36,421 bases of DNA from Phenylobacterium sp. (GCF_004799395.1 NZ_SSMZ01000255.1:1-36421), one strand, 5' to 3'. Counted from the stretch's first letter, positions 15,153 to 24,450 are shown. Program-made: numbers and translations. Notes: generated from the letters alone by a model not told the origin.

Positions 15153-18005
15153 TCAACGCGAGAAGACGGAAAGCCGGGAAACGGTGGCGGGATCGAGCGC
15201 GCCGGTGGCCGCGAGGCCCTGGTCGCGCTGGTAGGCGCTCACGGCCAGCTTCAAGTCGCGCGAATTGGCGCCGTCGGGCTTGCCCTTGTAGTAGCCCAGC
15301 CGGCCGAGGATGGTCTGGGCGGCGACCACCGAGGGGCCGCTGGCGGAGTTGGCCGCTGTCGGCGCGAGGCCGGCCGGCTCGAACGCGCTGGCCTGGGCTT
15401 CCGCCTGGGCTAACTGGGGGGACGGCAGCTTGCCTTCCAGGTCGAGCGCGCTGGTGCGGGCCTGGCTGTCGCCGGAGTTGGCGGCGATGCTGAACCACTT
15501 GTAGGCCTGGGCCAGGTCGCGCGGCACGCCGGACCCGGACTGGTAGAGCAGGCCGAGATTGTACTGAGAATCCACCACCCCGTGCTGGGCGGCCTTGGTG
15601 AACCACTGGGCCGCCGCGGCGGTGTCCTGCGGCCCGCCCTCGCCACGGAAGTAGTAGAGCGCCAGGTTGTGCATCGCCGTCGGATCGCCGGCCTCGGCGG
15701 CCCGCAGGGTCCAGCGACGGGCCTCGGCCAGGTTCTGGGTCACGCCCGCCTGGCCGGTCTCGTAGAGCCGCGCCAGGAACATCTGGGACGGCGCGTGACC
15801 GCCGTCCGCCAGTCCCTTCAGCTTGGCCAGCGCCCCCGGCTGCCTCTGCTCCACGGCCGCGGCGACCTTGACGTAGTCGGCGCCGGCGGCGTCGGCCGGC
15901 GCCGCAGCGGCGGTGGCTGGCGCGGGGGCATGCGGCGCGACCGGCAGGACCTGCGCATCGCCGGCTGTGACCAGCGGCGGCGCGGGATCGGGGGTCAGCG
16001 CGACGGCGGCGCGAGGCGTGCCTATGAACGGCAGGGCGTCGTGCGCGGCATGGCCGGCCGTGGGGCCCTCCATCAGCACCACGCCGGCCGCCCCGACGCT
16101 CAGGAAAGCCGCGCCGCCGGCCACCATCAAGGCGGTTTGCCAGGTGGACGCGGGCCGCGCCTTCAGCGCTCCGAGCAACCCGCCGGCGCGCATCGGCCGG
16201 CGCCGGTCGGCGCGCAGCAGCTTGGGCCGCGGCGCGGCCGCGGCGGCGCGCGCGGTGGCGCGGGCCTGTTCGATCACCTCGCGCGTGGAAAGCTGCGGCG
16301 CGGCGGACTCCACGGCCGGCTCGTCGAATTCGATGGACCCCAGGATCGGCCCAGGCTCCCGCTCGGGCAGCGCCTCGGCCTCGCCTTCCGCGCCGGCCTC
16401 GGCGTCAGCCGCCTGCTCGGCGATGGGGGCGAAGCCGTCCACGGATGCGAAGGCGTCGACGTGGGCGAAATCCTCCTCGCTGAACGCCGGATTGCTGGGA
16501 TCGAGCGCCGGCTGGGAGACCGGCTCGGCGCGCGAGAAGAGTTCGGCCCCGAACACCGCCGGCGCGGCCGGCAGGTCGCTCGCGGCTTCGTCCGGACGCG
16601 CTGCGGCGGTCTGAAGCTCCACGGGCGTCGCCGACATGGGCGGGGCTTCGGCGAGCCGCGACCCCGCGCTTTCCAGCAATCGGGCGGTGCGTTCCTCGCT
16701 CTGCCGGATGCGTTCGGCCAGATCGCTGGCGGCGCGCTCGTGACGCTGCTCGATGCGTTCAGTGACCTTGGCCACCTGCTCGCCGACGTCGTCGATGGCC
16801 TGGGCCGCGCGGCGTTCGGACTGGATGATGCGGTCGGTGAGCCGCTCGGTGATCTTGCCGATCTCCGCGCCCAGCCGTTCCAGCGCCTCGGCATGCAGTT
16901 GGTCGGTGCGGCCCAGCCGGTTTTCCACGGCGCCGGCGATGCGGGCGATCTCGCCGCCGACCTGCTCGATGGCCTCAGCGCTGCGCTGCTCTGCGCTCTG
17001 CACCCGGCGATTGAGCGTCTCGGCCATGGTCAGGACCTCGCGGCCCATCGTCTCGATGGCGTGGGCGGAGCGGGCCTCGGCGGCGGCCATCTGCTCGGCC
17101 ATCTCGCCCAGCCGGGCCTCGACCTGCCCGGTCCCCGCGGCCGCCAGCCGTTCGGCGATCTCCGTGCGGGCGTCCTCAACCCGGCGGGTAAGATCGTCCG
17201 CCAGCGAGACCAGACGATGGTCCATGTCGCCGCGCACGCTGCCGTCGGCGGCGTACATCCGCTGATCCAGCTGCACCAGGCTGTCGCGCAGCGCGTCGAG
17301 GGCCTCGCCGGTGCGCCCCTCGGCGTCGGCCAGCCGCTGCGCCAGGCGCGAGACGGCTTCCTCGATGACCACGGCAGGGTCGGCGCCTTCCGGCGCGGCG
17401 GCCAGCCTGGCTTCCAGATCCGAGAGGGTCGCCCGCGTGGTCTCATCGGCCGCGGCGACCTGGCCTACGACGCGGCTGACCTGCTCTTCCAACAGCTTGA
17501 TCGCCTCCGCGGACCGCGGGCCGCTGAGCTCGGTCTCTACGCGGCGCATGCGCTCCGAAGCGCGCGCCTGCTCGGCCGCCAGCTGCTCGGCGGCGGCGTC
17601 GAAGCGGGTGGCGACCGCCAGGTGTTCGCGCTCGGCGGTCTCGATGCGCGCCATGGCGTGGCGCACGGAATGCTCGACGCCGGAGATGGCCAGGCCGGTG
17701 CGGGTCTCGGACGCCTCGATGCGGTCGGTCAGACGATCGAGGGCGAACGCGATGCGCCCCAATTCGTCAGGCCTGGCATTGAAGGTCGGGGACGACATGA
17801 ACGGCTTCGGCGCCTCGATCGCGGCCCGAACCGGCCGCGGCATGAAATGCTCTTCGGAGGTGACGTCCTCCGGCATGTCATCTTCTAGGATAACTCGGTT
17901 AAGCCATTCCCCCAGAGTCATTCCCGAACGGCGGGCAAGCTCCTTGGCGACCTCGCGGGCCTTGGGATCGATCCCCTTGACGCTCCAGGGCGCCGCCGCC
18001 GTCAT
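15153..18005 (-). CDS. podJ: PodJ-type polar localisation factor
   Basis: A 950-residue protein, close to the length of Caulobacter PodJ (974). The N-terminus PWSVKGIDPKAREVAKEL (residues 6-23) and SGMTLGEWLN (28-37) are characteristic of PodJ. A long cytoplasmic coiled coil (about 75-460) of repeated Ala/Glu/Arg heptads follows, then an acidic, Pro-rich stretch, and one transmembrane helix at about 620-644. The periplasmic part holds about three Sel1 repeats (about 735-845) and a C-terminal peptidoglycan-binding domain (about 892-950). In Caulobacter PodJ marks the new pole, recruits PleC, and is needed for pili and holdfast; the periplasmic part is trimmed by PerP. A GGAGGG ribosome-binding site precedes ATG 18003-18005. 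Confidence 0.93.
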   Translation of the reverse strand: MTAAAPWSVKGIDPKAREVAKELARRSGMTLGEWLNRVILEDDMPEDVTSEEHFMPRPVRAAIEAPKPFMSSPTFNARPDELGRIAFALDRLTDRIEASETRTGLAISGVEHSVRHAMARIETAEREHLAVATRFDAAAEQLAAEQARASERMRRVETELSGPRSAEAIKLLEEQVSRVVGQVAAADETTRATLSDLEARLAAAPEGADPAVVIEEAVSRLAQRLADAEGRTGEALDALRDSLVQLDQRMYAADGSVRGDMDHRLVSLADDLTRRVEDARTEIAERLAAAGTGQVEARLGEMAEQMAAAEARSAHAIETMGREVLTMAETLNRRVQSAEQRSAEAIEQVGGEIARIAGAVENRLGRTDQLHAEALERLGAEIGKITERLTDRIIQSERRAAQAIDDVGEQVAKVTERIEQRHERAASDLAERIRQSEERTARLLESAGSRLAEAPPMSATPVELQTAAARPDEAASDLPAAPAVFGAELFSRAEPVSQPALDPSNPAFSEEDFAHVDAFASVDGFAPIAEQAADAEAGAEGEAEALPEREPGPILGSIEFDEPAVESAAPQLSTREVIEQARATARAAAAAPRPKLLRADRRRPMRAGGLLGALKARPASTWQTALMVAGGAAFLSVGAAGVVLMEGPTAGHAAHDALPFIGTPRAAVALTPDPAPPLVTAGDAQVLPVAPHAPAPATAAAAPADAAGADYVKVAAAVEQRQPGALAKLKGLADGGHAPSQMFLARLYETGQAGVTQNLAEARRWTLRAAEAGDPTAMHNLALYYFRGEGGPQDTAAAAQWFTKAAQHGVVDSQYNLGLLYQSGSGVPRDLAQAYKWFSIAANSGDSQARTSALDLEGKLPSPQLAQAEAQASAFEPAGLAPTAANSASGPSVVAAQTILGRLGYYKGKPDGANSRDLKLAVSAYQRDQGLAATGALDPATVSRLSVFSR

Positions 18006-18006
18006 C

Positions 18007-18018
18007 GAATCGCCCTCC
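18007..18018 (-). promoter_or_regulatory. GANTC methylation site next to the podJ ribosome-binding site
   Basis: On the minus strand, GGAGGG (18013-18018) is the podJ ribosome-binding site and GATTC (18007-18011) lies between it and the ATG at 18003-18005. GANTC is the target of the cell-cycle methyltransferase CcrM, and podJ is a GcrA target in Caulobacter. A weak CtrA-like half-site pair (TTAG-N7-TTTA) lies further upstream. The functional role of this copy is inference. Confidence 0.4.
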
Positions 18019-18169
18019 AGGACACGGTCACGCTAACACCTTGAATTGGGGTGTAAACGAAAGCCTAACGCAAGATGTAGTGGTTGAGGCCTTTGATCTG
18101 TGGATGGAATTTCCGCGAGCGCGCCTCCGGCTTCCGTTTCGCGGGCGGGACTGCGATACGGCGTCGCAC

Positions 18170-18376
18170 ATGGATATGCCGCTCACCCTGGGCCTCTCCG
18201 CAGGCTTTTTCGCGCTCGCCGCCTTCGCTGCCTGGCGCGGCGCAAAGCCGTTCGACCCCCGCCGCGGACCGCGGTTGGCGCCCTGGCGTTTCATCATGCT
18301 GCTCGCCGCGGCGGTGCTGATTTTCCTGCTGGGCCACGCCGTCCGCATGCTGACCGCGGGCGGCGCGAACACCTAG
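18170..18376 (+). CDS. Small two-helix membrane protein, 68 aa
   Basis: A short protein with two hydrophobic segments, about residues 5-22 and 41-60, separated by a basic, Pro-rich loop (AKPFDPRRGPRLAPW). It likely sits in the inner membrane as a hairpin. I chose ATG 18170, although the frame extends back to 18041, because the extension is polar and overlaps the podJ promoter region. It is divergent from podJ. No function is known. Confidence 0.6.
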   Translation: MDMPLTLGLSAGFFALAAFAAWRGAKPFDPRRGPRLAPWRFIMLLAAAVLIFLLGHAVRMLTAGGANT

Positions 18377-18479
18377 TCCCCGCGCCCAGCGCCGGCCCAC
18401 CTTACCGCGATTTCACTGGACCCCGGCCCGTGCCCGCCCGACCCTGCGCGCCGCAATGAATGAGCTGGGTCTCCCGACG

Positions 18480-19250
18480 ATGCGCACAATGTCCATGGCG
18501 GCGCTGACCGTCTCCGCCCTGGCGCTCTGCGCCTGCACGCCGAGCGTCAACTACAACGGCTTCACCTCCGCCTCGGCCGGCCGCGAGCCGCTCAAGACCC
18601 TCACGGCCCTCGACTGCCCGACCCAAGAGGGCGCTCTGACCCGCACGGCCCAGGCGCCCGACGGCCAGTCCTGCGACTACGCCGGCCGGAACGGCGACAC
18701 CGTACGGCTGAAGCTCGTGGCGCTGCAGGGCCGCTCGGCGGTGGACGCCATGGCGCCGACCAAGGCCGAACTGCATGACCTGATGCCGCTGCGCAATCGG
18801 GCGATTCCAGAGGTCGCGGTCGAGGACGGCCCCGACCGCACCAGCGTCGACCTGCCCTTCTTCCATGTGCGCGCGGCCGGCGACCGAGCCGACGTGAAGA
18901 TCTTCGGCGTCAACATCCACAGCGATGGCGACAACGCCGACGTCATCGCCCATCACGGGCCGACCCACACGGTCGTCCACGCCGGTCCCGAAGGGGCCGA
19001 GGTCATCGCCGAGGACGTCGGCAACACCAACGCCTCGATGGTCTATGTGCTGGCCAGCGACCGCCGCACGAGCGCCGGCTATCACGCGGTCGGCTATGTG
19101 GCGAAGGGCCCGGCCGCCGGCCCGCTGGTGGTCGGCGAGTTCCGCACGACGCGCCGGCATGAAAGCGAGCACATCGACGGGGACTATCACGGCTACCAAG
19201 GCGACCATGGCGACATCGACCGCCTGATCGACCGCAACGTGAAGGGCTGA
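18480..19250 (+). CDS. Uncharacterised lipoprotein
   Basis: A 256-residue protein with a signal peptide and a lipobox-like ALCAC ending at Cys19. The Cys at the -2 position is unusual but tolerated. The mature part has no domain I recognise. It contains several His/Asp-rich stretches near the C-terminus (HESEHIDGDYHGYQGDHGD), which could bind metal; this is inference. ATG 18480 puts the signal peptide at the start; an in-frame ATG at 18456 would add eight residues. It converges with the HSL-type hydrolase 45 bases downstream. Confidence 0.75.
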   Translation: MRTMSMAALTVSALALCACTPSVNYNGFTSASAGREPLKTLTALDCPTQEGALTRTAQAPDGQSCDYAGRNGDTVRLKLVALQGRSAVDAMAPTKAELHDLMPLRNRAIPEVAVEDGPDRTSVDLPFFHVRAAGDRADVKIFGVNIHSDGDNADVIAHHGPTHTVVHAGPEGAEVIAEDVGNTNASMVYVLASDRRTSAGYHAVGYVAKGPAAGPLVVGEFRTTRRHESEHIDGDYHGYQGDHGDIDRLIDRNVKG

Positions 19251-19295
19251 GCCGGGCGCGGCCCATCTCGTCCAAACGCGACAGATTTCCGGCCG

Positions 19296-20378
19296 CTAGG
19301 CCGACGCCGGCTCGAGCTGACGCGGCGCCGTCGCGGGAGACTGGGAAAGACGGGCGAAGCGCGCCAGGTCCGCTGCTGCGTCGCGGCTGATCTCCGGACA
19401 CGCGATCGAGAAAATCTCCGTGCCATGGATCGTGCCCATCGCCTGCCGGCATCGCGCTGGGACGCCGGCCCGCAGCAGGAGGCGGTAGAAGTTCACGCCC
19501 TCGTCTCGCAAGGGGTCGCACTCGTTGACGCTGATGACCGTAGGCGGAAGGCCCTTGACGTCAGCCTCGGTGGCGAAGCTGGGCCACGCCAAGGGATCAC
19601 GCCGCTCCAGGGCCTCGATGCCGTAGGCCATGGCGCCGCGGTTGTTGTGCAGCTCCAGGAGGATCCCGTTGTTCTCGACCGATGACGGACTGTCCGGGTG
19701 GGGCCAAGCGCCCGCAATGTAAGGGCAGAAGGCGTAGAGCCCTTGGATCAGGCCGATGTCGCCATCGCGCAGCAGTTTCAGTCCTGTCGCCAGGGTCAGG
19801 TTTCCGCCGCCGCTTTCGCCCGCGACGACGATGCGGCCCGGATCGATATTGAGCGTGGCTGCGTTCGCGGCCACCCACTTCACCCCCGAGACACAGTCGT
19901 TGAGTCCCGCCGGGAAGGGCGCAACCTCCGGGGCCGAGGACGGGCGAAGGGCGTTGCGGAAGTCCACCATGACGACGGCCACGCCCTGCGCGGCGATGAT
20001 CCGGCCCCAAGCCTGGTACATGCCGTTGAAGGCCGACATGGACTGCATGCCGCCGCCGTGGAGATAGACCACACAGGGGAGCCTGTCGGCGCTGTCGGGG
20101 CGGATGATCGCAACCTGGATCGTGTTGCCGTCCGGCGAAGAGGCGAAGCTGTCGCGGCGGATCGACAGGCCGCTCAAGGGGGAGTTGGCCTCGCTGTCGC
20201 ACGCGTCGAACAGACCGCTCATCGCCGCCTCGGCCGCCAGCGCCTGCGGGGTGTTCGCCTCGGCGATCAACGCCTCTCGGTTCGCAACGTCACCCAGCGG
20301 CGGCGAATCCGGCCACCCGCCAAACACGGCCTTGAGACGAGGGTCGATGCGAGGATCGGAGGCAAGCTTCGACGTCAT
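19296..20378 (-). CDS. Alpha/beta hydrolase, hormone-sensitive lipase family
   Basis: A 360-residue esterase-like enzyme. The HSL-family HGGG oxyanion motif is at residues 107-110, the nucleophile elbow GESGGGN at 187-193 with Ser189, Asp288 in NECDPLRDEG, and His318 in GTIHGTE, completing the triad. There is no signal peptide, so it is probably cytoplasmic. It should hydrolyse short- or medium-chain esters or carry out a related acyl hydrolysis; the substrate is unknown. I placed the start at ATG 20376-20378, preceded by GGAG; the frame also allows TTG at 20393. No operon partner is evident. Confidence 0.9.
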   Translation of the reverse strand: MTSKLASDPRIDPRLKAVFGGWPDSPPLGDVANREALIAEANTPQALAAEAAMSGLFDACDSEANSPLSGLSIRRDSFASSPDGNTIQVAIIRPDSADRLPCVVYLHGGGMQSMSAFNGMYQAWGRIIAAQGVAVVMVDFRNALRPSSAPEVAPFPAGLNDCVSGVKWVAANAATLNIDPGRIVVAGESGGGNLTLATGLKLLRDGDIGLIQGLYAFCPYIAGAWPHPDSPSSVENNGILLELHNNRGAMAYGIEALERRDPLAWPSFATEADVKGLPPTVISVNECDPLRDEGVNFYRLLLRAGVPARCRQAMGTIHGTEIFSIACPEISRDAAADLARFARLSQSPATAPRQLEPASA

Positions 20379-20416
20379 GGCGGCAGACTCCAAGCGAGCC
20401 GGCAGGTTGCCATGGG

Positions 20417-20785
20417 TCAGAGGCTTGGGCCAGCGCTACGCGGTCGGGGAGTCAGCGGAGCTTGGATGGCGTCCGGGCCGTTCGGCCTATGGGCGATTGA
20501 TGGACGCCGGCTGCGGACCCGCAGCTGAGCATTAAAAGGTCGGCCCGTGAGTTGCACGTTCATGACTGGATGCTGGCCCTCTTCGGAGGGCAGTAAAAAG
20601 GCCAGATCGCTGAACTCGGCGAAACCCCAAGCGAGGCCGAGCTGAAGGCGATGCGCACAAGAATTCCAAATTGGACTGGGCCGATAAATGCTCACCTGCG
20701 AGCCGTTCAGGACCGCCGATCCCTTCAGAATGATGTGCAGGAGTTCGGTCGCGAGGTGTTTGTCCAACCAGACTGAGGTTCGCAA
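20417..20785 (-). CDS. Doubtful hypothetical protein
   Basis: A 122-codon frame in the 540-base gap between the hydrolase and the next gene. The first 85 residues have balanced composition (MRTSVWLDKHLATELLHI and on), while the tail is low-complexity Arg/Pro. The third-position GC is only around 70 percent, well below real genes in this window. The plus strand holds an in-register frame across the same bases with one stop (TAA 20594-20596). Either strand may be a decayed gene. I do not recognise the protein. Confidence 0.3.
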   Translation of the reverse strand: MRTSVWLDKHLATELLHIILKGSAVLNGSQVSIYRPSPIWNSCAHRLQLGLAWGFAEFSDLAFLLPSEEGQHPVMNVQLTGRPFNAQLRVRSRRPSIAHRPNGPDAIQAPLTPRPRSAGPSL

Positions 20786-20915
20786 TGTCCGTGTTTGGCC
20801 GGCGAACTCAAGACCGCTTCGACCTGCAGCGGGCTTCAGTCTTGCAAAGTGACCCTATGTCGCCTTTCTGGGGTGCGGGCGAGTCCTACGAAGCGCGGGC
20901 TCGTCGCCGCACCGC

Positions 20916-21566
20916 CTACACCCGGACGCTGGCGATCGATCCGGTGACATAGGCAGGCTGGGACGGGGCAGTCGGCGCCGTAGGCGCCGTTGGCGCGCTC
21001 GCGCCCACCAGGGCGCGGGCCGCGCCGGATAGCTCGATGCGGTCGACCGGGGCGGAGACCTTGCCCATGGCAGCCATCTGGCCGCGCCAGTCGCCGAGGC
21101 CGGCGAAGGGCGTCACCCCGGCTCGGTTGGGGGCGTTGATGCTGGCGAACAGCGCCTTCTGGTCGGTCCCCGAGAGACCGTCGAAATGCTGCAGGGACGC
21201 CGCCCCCAGCGCCTGGGCGTGCGGAACACCGGCCGCGCTGGCCCGCTGGATGGCGCCCATCATGGCGTCGGCGTAACCCGTCCGCTGGGTCTCCACGTTC
21301 TGGGCCGTCGGAGAATTGGCGATCAGGTTCTGCAGGGTGGCGCCCGCCTTGCCGACACCCGCGTACTGGCCCGTGATGCTGAGCCGCTGAGCGCTCGTGT
21401 AGGCGTCGAGCTTGTCGGCGTCGGAGATATTGCCGGAGGTGTCGAGCACCGTCGACGCCAGCCCCTGCAGGGTGGCGAGCGGGCTCGTCGAACCCGGTGC
21501 GATCTGGCTTGGCGATACCGCCTGAACAGGCGCTAGGAGCGACGGCGCCGCTAATGAAATTTCCAT
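20916..21566 (-). CDS. Uncharacterised protein, 216 aa
   Basis: A protein with an N-terminus rich in Ala, Ser and Pro, a helical central part (about residues 35-165, with HAQALGAASLQHFDGLSGTDQ) and a Pro/Thr/Ala repeat (APTAPTAPTAPS) near the C-terminus. No signal peptide or membrane segment is clear. The codon use and high GC agree with a real gene. I do not recognise the family. It lies between two poorly coding stretches and has no close partner. Confidence 0.65.
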   Translation of the reverse strand: MEISLAAPSLLAPVQAVSPSQIAPGSTSPLATLQGLASTVLDTSGNISDADKLDAYTSAQRLSITGQYAGVGKAGATLQNLIANSPTAQNVETQRTGYADAMMGAIQRASAAGVPHAQALGAASLQHFDGLSGTDQKALFASINAPNRAGVTPFAGLGDWRGQMAAMGKVSAPVDRIELSGAARALVGASAPTAPTAPTAPSQPAYVTGSIASVRV

Positions 21567-22267
21567 CTGGCCGCAACCCTAGGCGGCCGCGGATTAAGAT
21601 TGTTGCGGCCTGCGACGCCGCGCCTTAGGTCAAGGCGCGCCGGGACCGGGCAATGGCCAGCGCTGGCCACGCAGGCGAAGGCCAGCAGGGCTGCCCGTTC
21701 GAACCAGATGTTGCCGCTGCCGGGCGCTGGTCGCGGCCTGAACATCCGCGCTGACATCGACGCGCCGCCGGCGATCAGATTGGCGGTGTTGTCGTTTCCG
21801 AAAAGGATGGGTCACACCCGTCCTTTAGGTCCGGTTTCTCCCCGAAGTGGCCTTCCTCTGGGTCCGCTTCCGGGCATAGCCCCTAACCGCCTTCGCCCCA
21901 TTGCAGCCGTTTGGAAAGTCCGATCTGCCGCCGCAGCCCGAACGGCGGCTGTCCGGTGCGATGCCGAGGACCAGGGGTCCTGGCCAAAGGCGAAAAGCGC
22001 CGCCTAGCTATCGCTAAACGACGCCTCGCACGCAATGCCGGAGCCCCGGAGGGTTCGGAAGGGCGCGCGGCGCACATACCCACAACGGTGTTATCAGAGC
22101 CACAAATCGCAGGTTGAGCTGGATTGAGAACAATGAATCGCACTGCAATCCGCCACGCCCGGTTTCGGGCAGTGAGCTTCTGACCGCTTCCGACCCCAGA
22201 GCGGGGCTTCGGCTCAGGTTTGTGCTCGGGACGTCATGAACTTAGGCTTGTGCAAGGGGACACCACG
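21567..22267. other. Stretch without a convincing gene
   Basis: About 700 bases in which short frames exist on both strands but none has a ribosome-binding site, a recognisable product or the codon use of neighbouring genes. It contains a perfect 16-base palindrome at 21654-21669. No tRNA or rRNA features are visible. It may be eroded sequence. Confidence 0.5.
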
Positions 22268-22498
22268 ATGGCTGAGCGACACCTTGTCGAGACCACTTAT
22301 CGTGGCAAGCTTTGCTCTGGTCAGTGGTGGGTCGAAGACGGCCAACTGCACGTGGAAAACGAGTTTGGCTCCTTGAGCGGACCAGCGCTTGGACTGAACC
22401 CCCGGGCGATTATCCTTCCTTCGGAGACCGCCGCAACGCTCCTTTGGCGGCTCCTGCGAAAGCAGGACCCCAAACCCCCGTTCTTCAGCTGGCGTTAG
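22268..22498 (+). CDS. Small uncharacterised protein, 76 aa
   Basis: The protein opens MAERHLVETTYRGKLCSGQWW and ends with a basic segment and a Pro-rich tail. The repeated aromatic residues in the first half suggest a small beta-sheet. The start is ATG 22268 with an AAGGGGA ribosome-binding site 7 bases upstream, which rules out an earlier in-frame start at 22220. I do not recognise the family. It converges with the MprF-like gene, about 110 bases away. Confidence 0.6.
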   Translation: MAERHLVETTYRGKLCSGQWWVEDGQLHVENEFGSLSGPALGLNPRAIILPSETAATLLWRLLRKQDPKPPFFSWR

Positions 22499-22527
22499 CG
22501 CTCCAGCAACGAGGTCTGCGTTCCCCA

Positions 22528-22551
22528 AAGCGGAATTCAGAGAGTCCGCTT
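22528..22551. terminator. Weak hairpin between convergent genes
   Basis: AAGCGGA at 22528-22534 pairs with TCCGCTT at 22545-22551 around a 10-base loop. It lies between the 76-residue gene and the MprF-like gene. There is no U-tract, so terminator activity is uncertain. Confidence 0.25.
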
Positions 22552-22606
22552 CCCGCTACAAGCCGCGCCGGGGCGAACGCCCGCGCCGCAATCGGCTCGA
22601 CAGGAC

Positions 22607-24298
22607 CTAGGCGGCCGCATGGCCCTGCTGAATCGCTGCCGCTTCCTTCGGCTCGTCCGCCTTCTTGGGCCGTTTGGAGAGGCCGGAGACGCCGCCTGAC
22701 GACAGCAGGCCCACGTCGGCCATCAGCCAGGGGATCGACCACTTGTGCGGGGCGGCGCAATAGCGCGGCTGCCAGAGGGGGTCGTACTTGTCCTTGTACC
22801 GGCGCACGCCGCGGAAATTGTAGATGTCCTCGCCGCGCTCGAAGAGCAGCCGGCCCACCCGCGACATGATTGGGGCCAGCGGCCGGTCGTCGAGGCCAGC
22901 CAGGGGCGCGATGCCGAACTCGAAGGCCTCGTAACCCTCGCGGCGCCCCCACTCGATCAGCTCCACGAACAGAAAGTCCATGATGTTGCTGGGCGCCTCG
23001 TCGGCATAGCGCATCAGGTCCATGGAAAATGCCGAGCGGCTGGCGGTGGTCCACAGGGTGGCGAAGGCCATGATCCGGCCCTCCGCCCGCACCACGGCCA
23101 CCGGAAACTCTTGCACATAGCCCGGCCAGAAGCCGCCCATGGAGAAGCCCTTCTCGCCGCCGGCGTGGTGCGACAGCCACTCGTCGGAGATCGCCTGCAG
23201 GGTCGGCAGCAGCGCCGTCACCGCCTCGCCCGCCACCACCTCGAAGGTCGCGCCGGCTTCGCCGAGCTTGCGCCAGTTGCGGCGCGCGGCGCCCCGCTTA
23301 CGGCCCTCCATGGAGAAGCTCTCCAGCGGCACAGCGGCGGTCTCGCCCACCTTCTGGATGGCGAAGCCCAGGTCGACGATCTCGGGCAGGTCATCGGCGT
23401 TCAGCCCATGGATGCCCGGCCGCGCGGCGTGGCTGTCGGCCAGCTCGCGGAACCGCCAGAGCAGTTCGCCGCGCTCCTCGCGCTTGCCCACCGGAGCGCC
23501 CAGCGCCACCCAGGCGCGGCCGCGCACGCCGAACATCAGGAAGCTCTCGCCCGAGGCCGAGAACAGGAACCGCTTGTCGCCCAGCAGCGCCAGGTTGGAG
23601 CCGGGCTCGGCCACCTCGGCCTTGGCCAGGATGGCGCGGACCCGCTCGTAGTCCGGGTCGGTCTCGCCGACCACCGGGGGCGTCGCCGCCGAGACCACCA
23701 GACGCCAGACGCCGAAGACAAAGAAGACCAGCGCTGCTCCGGCCCAAGCCCGCACCGCGCGCTCGGCGTCGGCGTCGGCCATCACCCGCCACCAGGGCCG
23801 GTCGGCATAGTCGGAATGCTGGAACGACCAGAGGCCGAGCGCGCCTGCGCCCATAACCGCGCAGGCCGCCGAGAACAGCCACCCCGGCGTGATCTCCATC
23901 CGCGTCAGCCGCGAACTGCGCGGGAAGGCGCCGTGGAAGGGCAAGAGCAGGACCGCCAGCGCCACCAGGGCGGCGGTCTCCTCCCAGTTGAAGCCCTTCA
24001 GCAGGGCCAGGGTGGCGCCGAGCAGCAGCGCGCCCAGGGTCGCGCCCCAGGCTGCGTCCATCCGCGCCCGCAGGCCGAAGGACAACAGCACCAGCACCAG
24101 GCCCAGGATCGACGACAGGAAGTGGCTGGCCTCGATCAGATACACCGGCGTGATCTGGATCAGCCGCATGAAGCGCACCGGCTCCGACGGCGTCGCCCCA
24201 GACGCCAGCAGCATCACCCCCGCAGCCAGGGTGAGGATGGCCGCCGTCCAGGGCGCGAAAGCGAAGGCCGCGGGCCGAAGGTCTCTTAGGAAGCGCAT
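22607..24298 (-). CDS. Phosphatidylglycerol lysyltransferase domain protein (MprF C-terminal type)
   Basis: A 563-residue protein with about six N-terminal transmembrane helices (residues 14-200) and a cytoplasmic DUF2156 aminoacyl-transfer domain (about 220-540). Recognisable parts are LALLGDKRFLFS, FSMGGFWPGY and SMDLMRY, as in MprF synthase domains. It transfers an amino acid from aminoacyl-tRNA to phosphatidylglycerol, giving a less negative membrane and resistance to cationic peptides. Full MprF is about 850 residues; this one lacks the N-terminal flippase, a known short form. I started at ATG 24296-24298; an in-frame GTG about 72 bases upstream is possible. It is divergent from the dehydrogenase array. 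Confidence 0.88.
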   Translation of the reverse strand: MRFLRDLRPAAFAFAPWTAAILTLAAGVMLLASGATPSEPVRFMRLIQITPVYLIEASHFLSSILGLVLVLLSFGLRARMDAAWGATLGALLLGATLALLKGFNWEETAALVALAVLLLPFHGAFPRSSRLTRMEITPGWLFSAACAVMGAGALGLWSFQHSDYADRPWWRVMADADAERAVRAWAGAALVFFVFGVWRLVVSAATPPVVGETDPDYERVRAILAKAEVAEPGSNLALLGDKRFLFSASGESFLMFGVRGRAWVALGAPVGKREERGELLWRFRELADSHAARPGIHGLNADDLPEIVDLGFAIQKVGETAAVPLESFSMEGRKRGAARRNWRKLGEAGATFEVVAGEAVTALLPTLQAISDEWLSHHAGGEKGFSMGGFWPGYVQEFPVAVVRAEGRIMAFATLWTTASRSAFSMDLMRYADEAPSNIMDFLFVELIEWGRREGYEAFEFGIAPLAGLDDRPLAPIMSRVGRLLFERGEDIYNFRGVRRYKDKYDPLWQPRYCAAPHKWSIPWLMADVGLLSSGGVSGLSKRPKKADEPKEAAAIQQGHAAA

Positions 24299-24450
24299 CC
24301 AGCCCCATAGGTCGGTTTCAGGGTGAGGCTCTATAGCCGATTTGTCGCCCGATTGTCGGGGCTTGAGCACTTCAAACGACTGTTTCGTTGCGGGGAGCCC
24401 GGCGCTAAGGTGGCGGCCGTCTCTACGTTCTTGATGGGTTGGAACTCGCC

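Noticed and set aside
15582..17888. A 768-codon plus-strand frame opposite podJ
   Set aside because: It is the antisense shadow of the repetitive, GC-rich podJ coiled coil. The product is low-complexity Gly/Arg, with no domain, while the minus strand is a clear PodJ.
20576..20591. Six-base stem with a UUCG loop as a terminator
   Set aside because: On the plus strand it is followed by A residues, not U; on the minus strand the U-tract precedes it.
21883..22143. An 86-codon minus-strand frame
   Set aside because: Arg/Pro-rich, no ribosome-binding site, no recognisable product.
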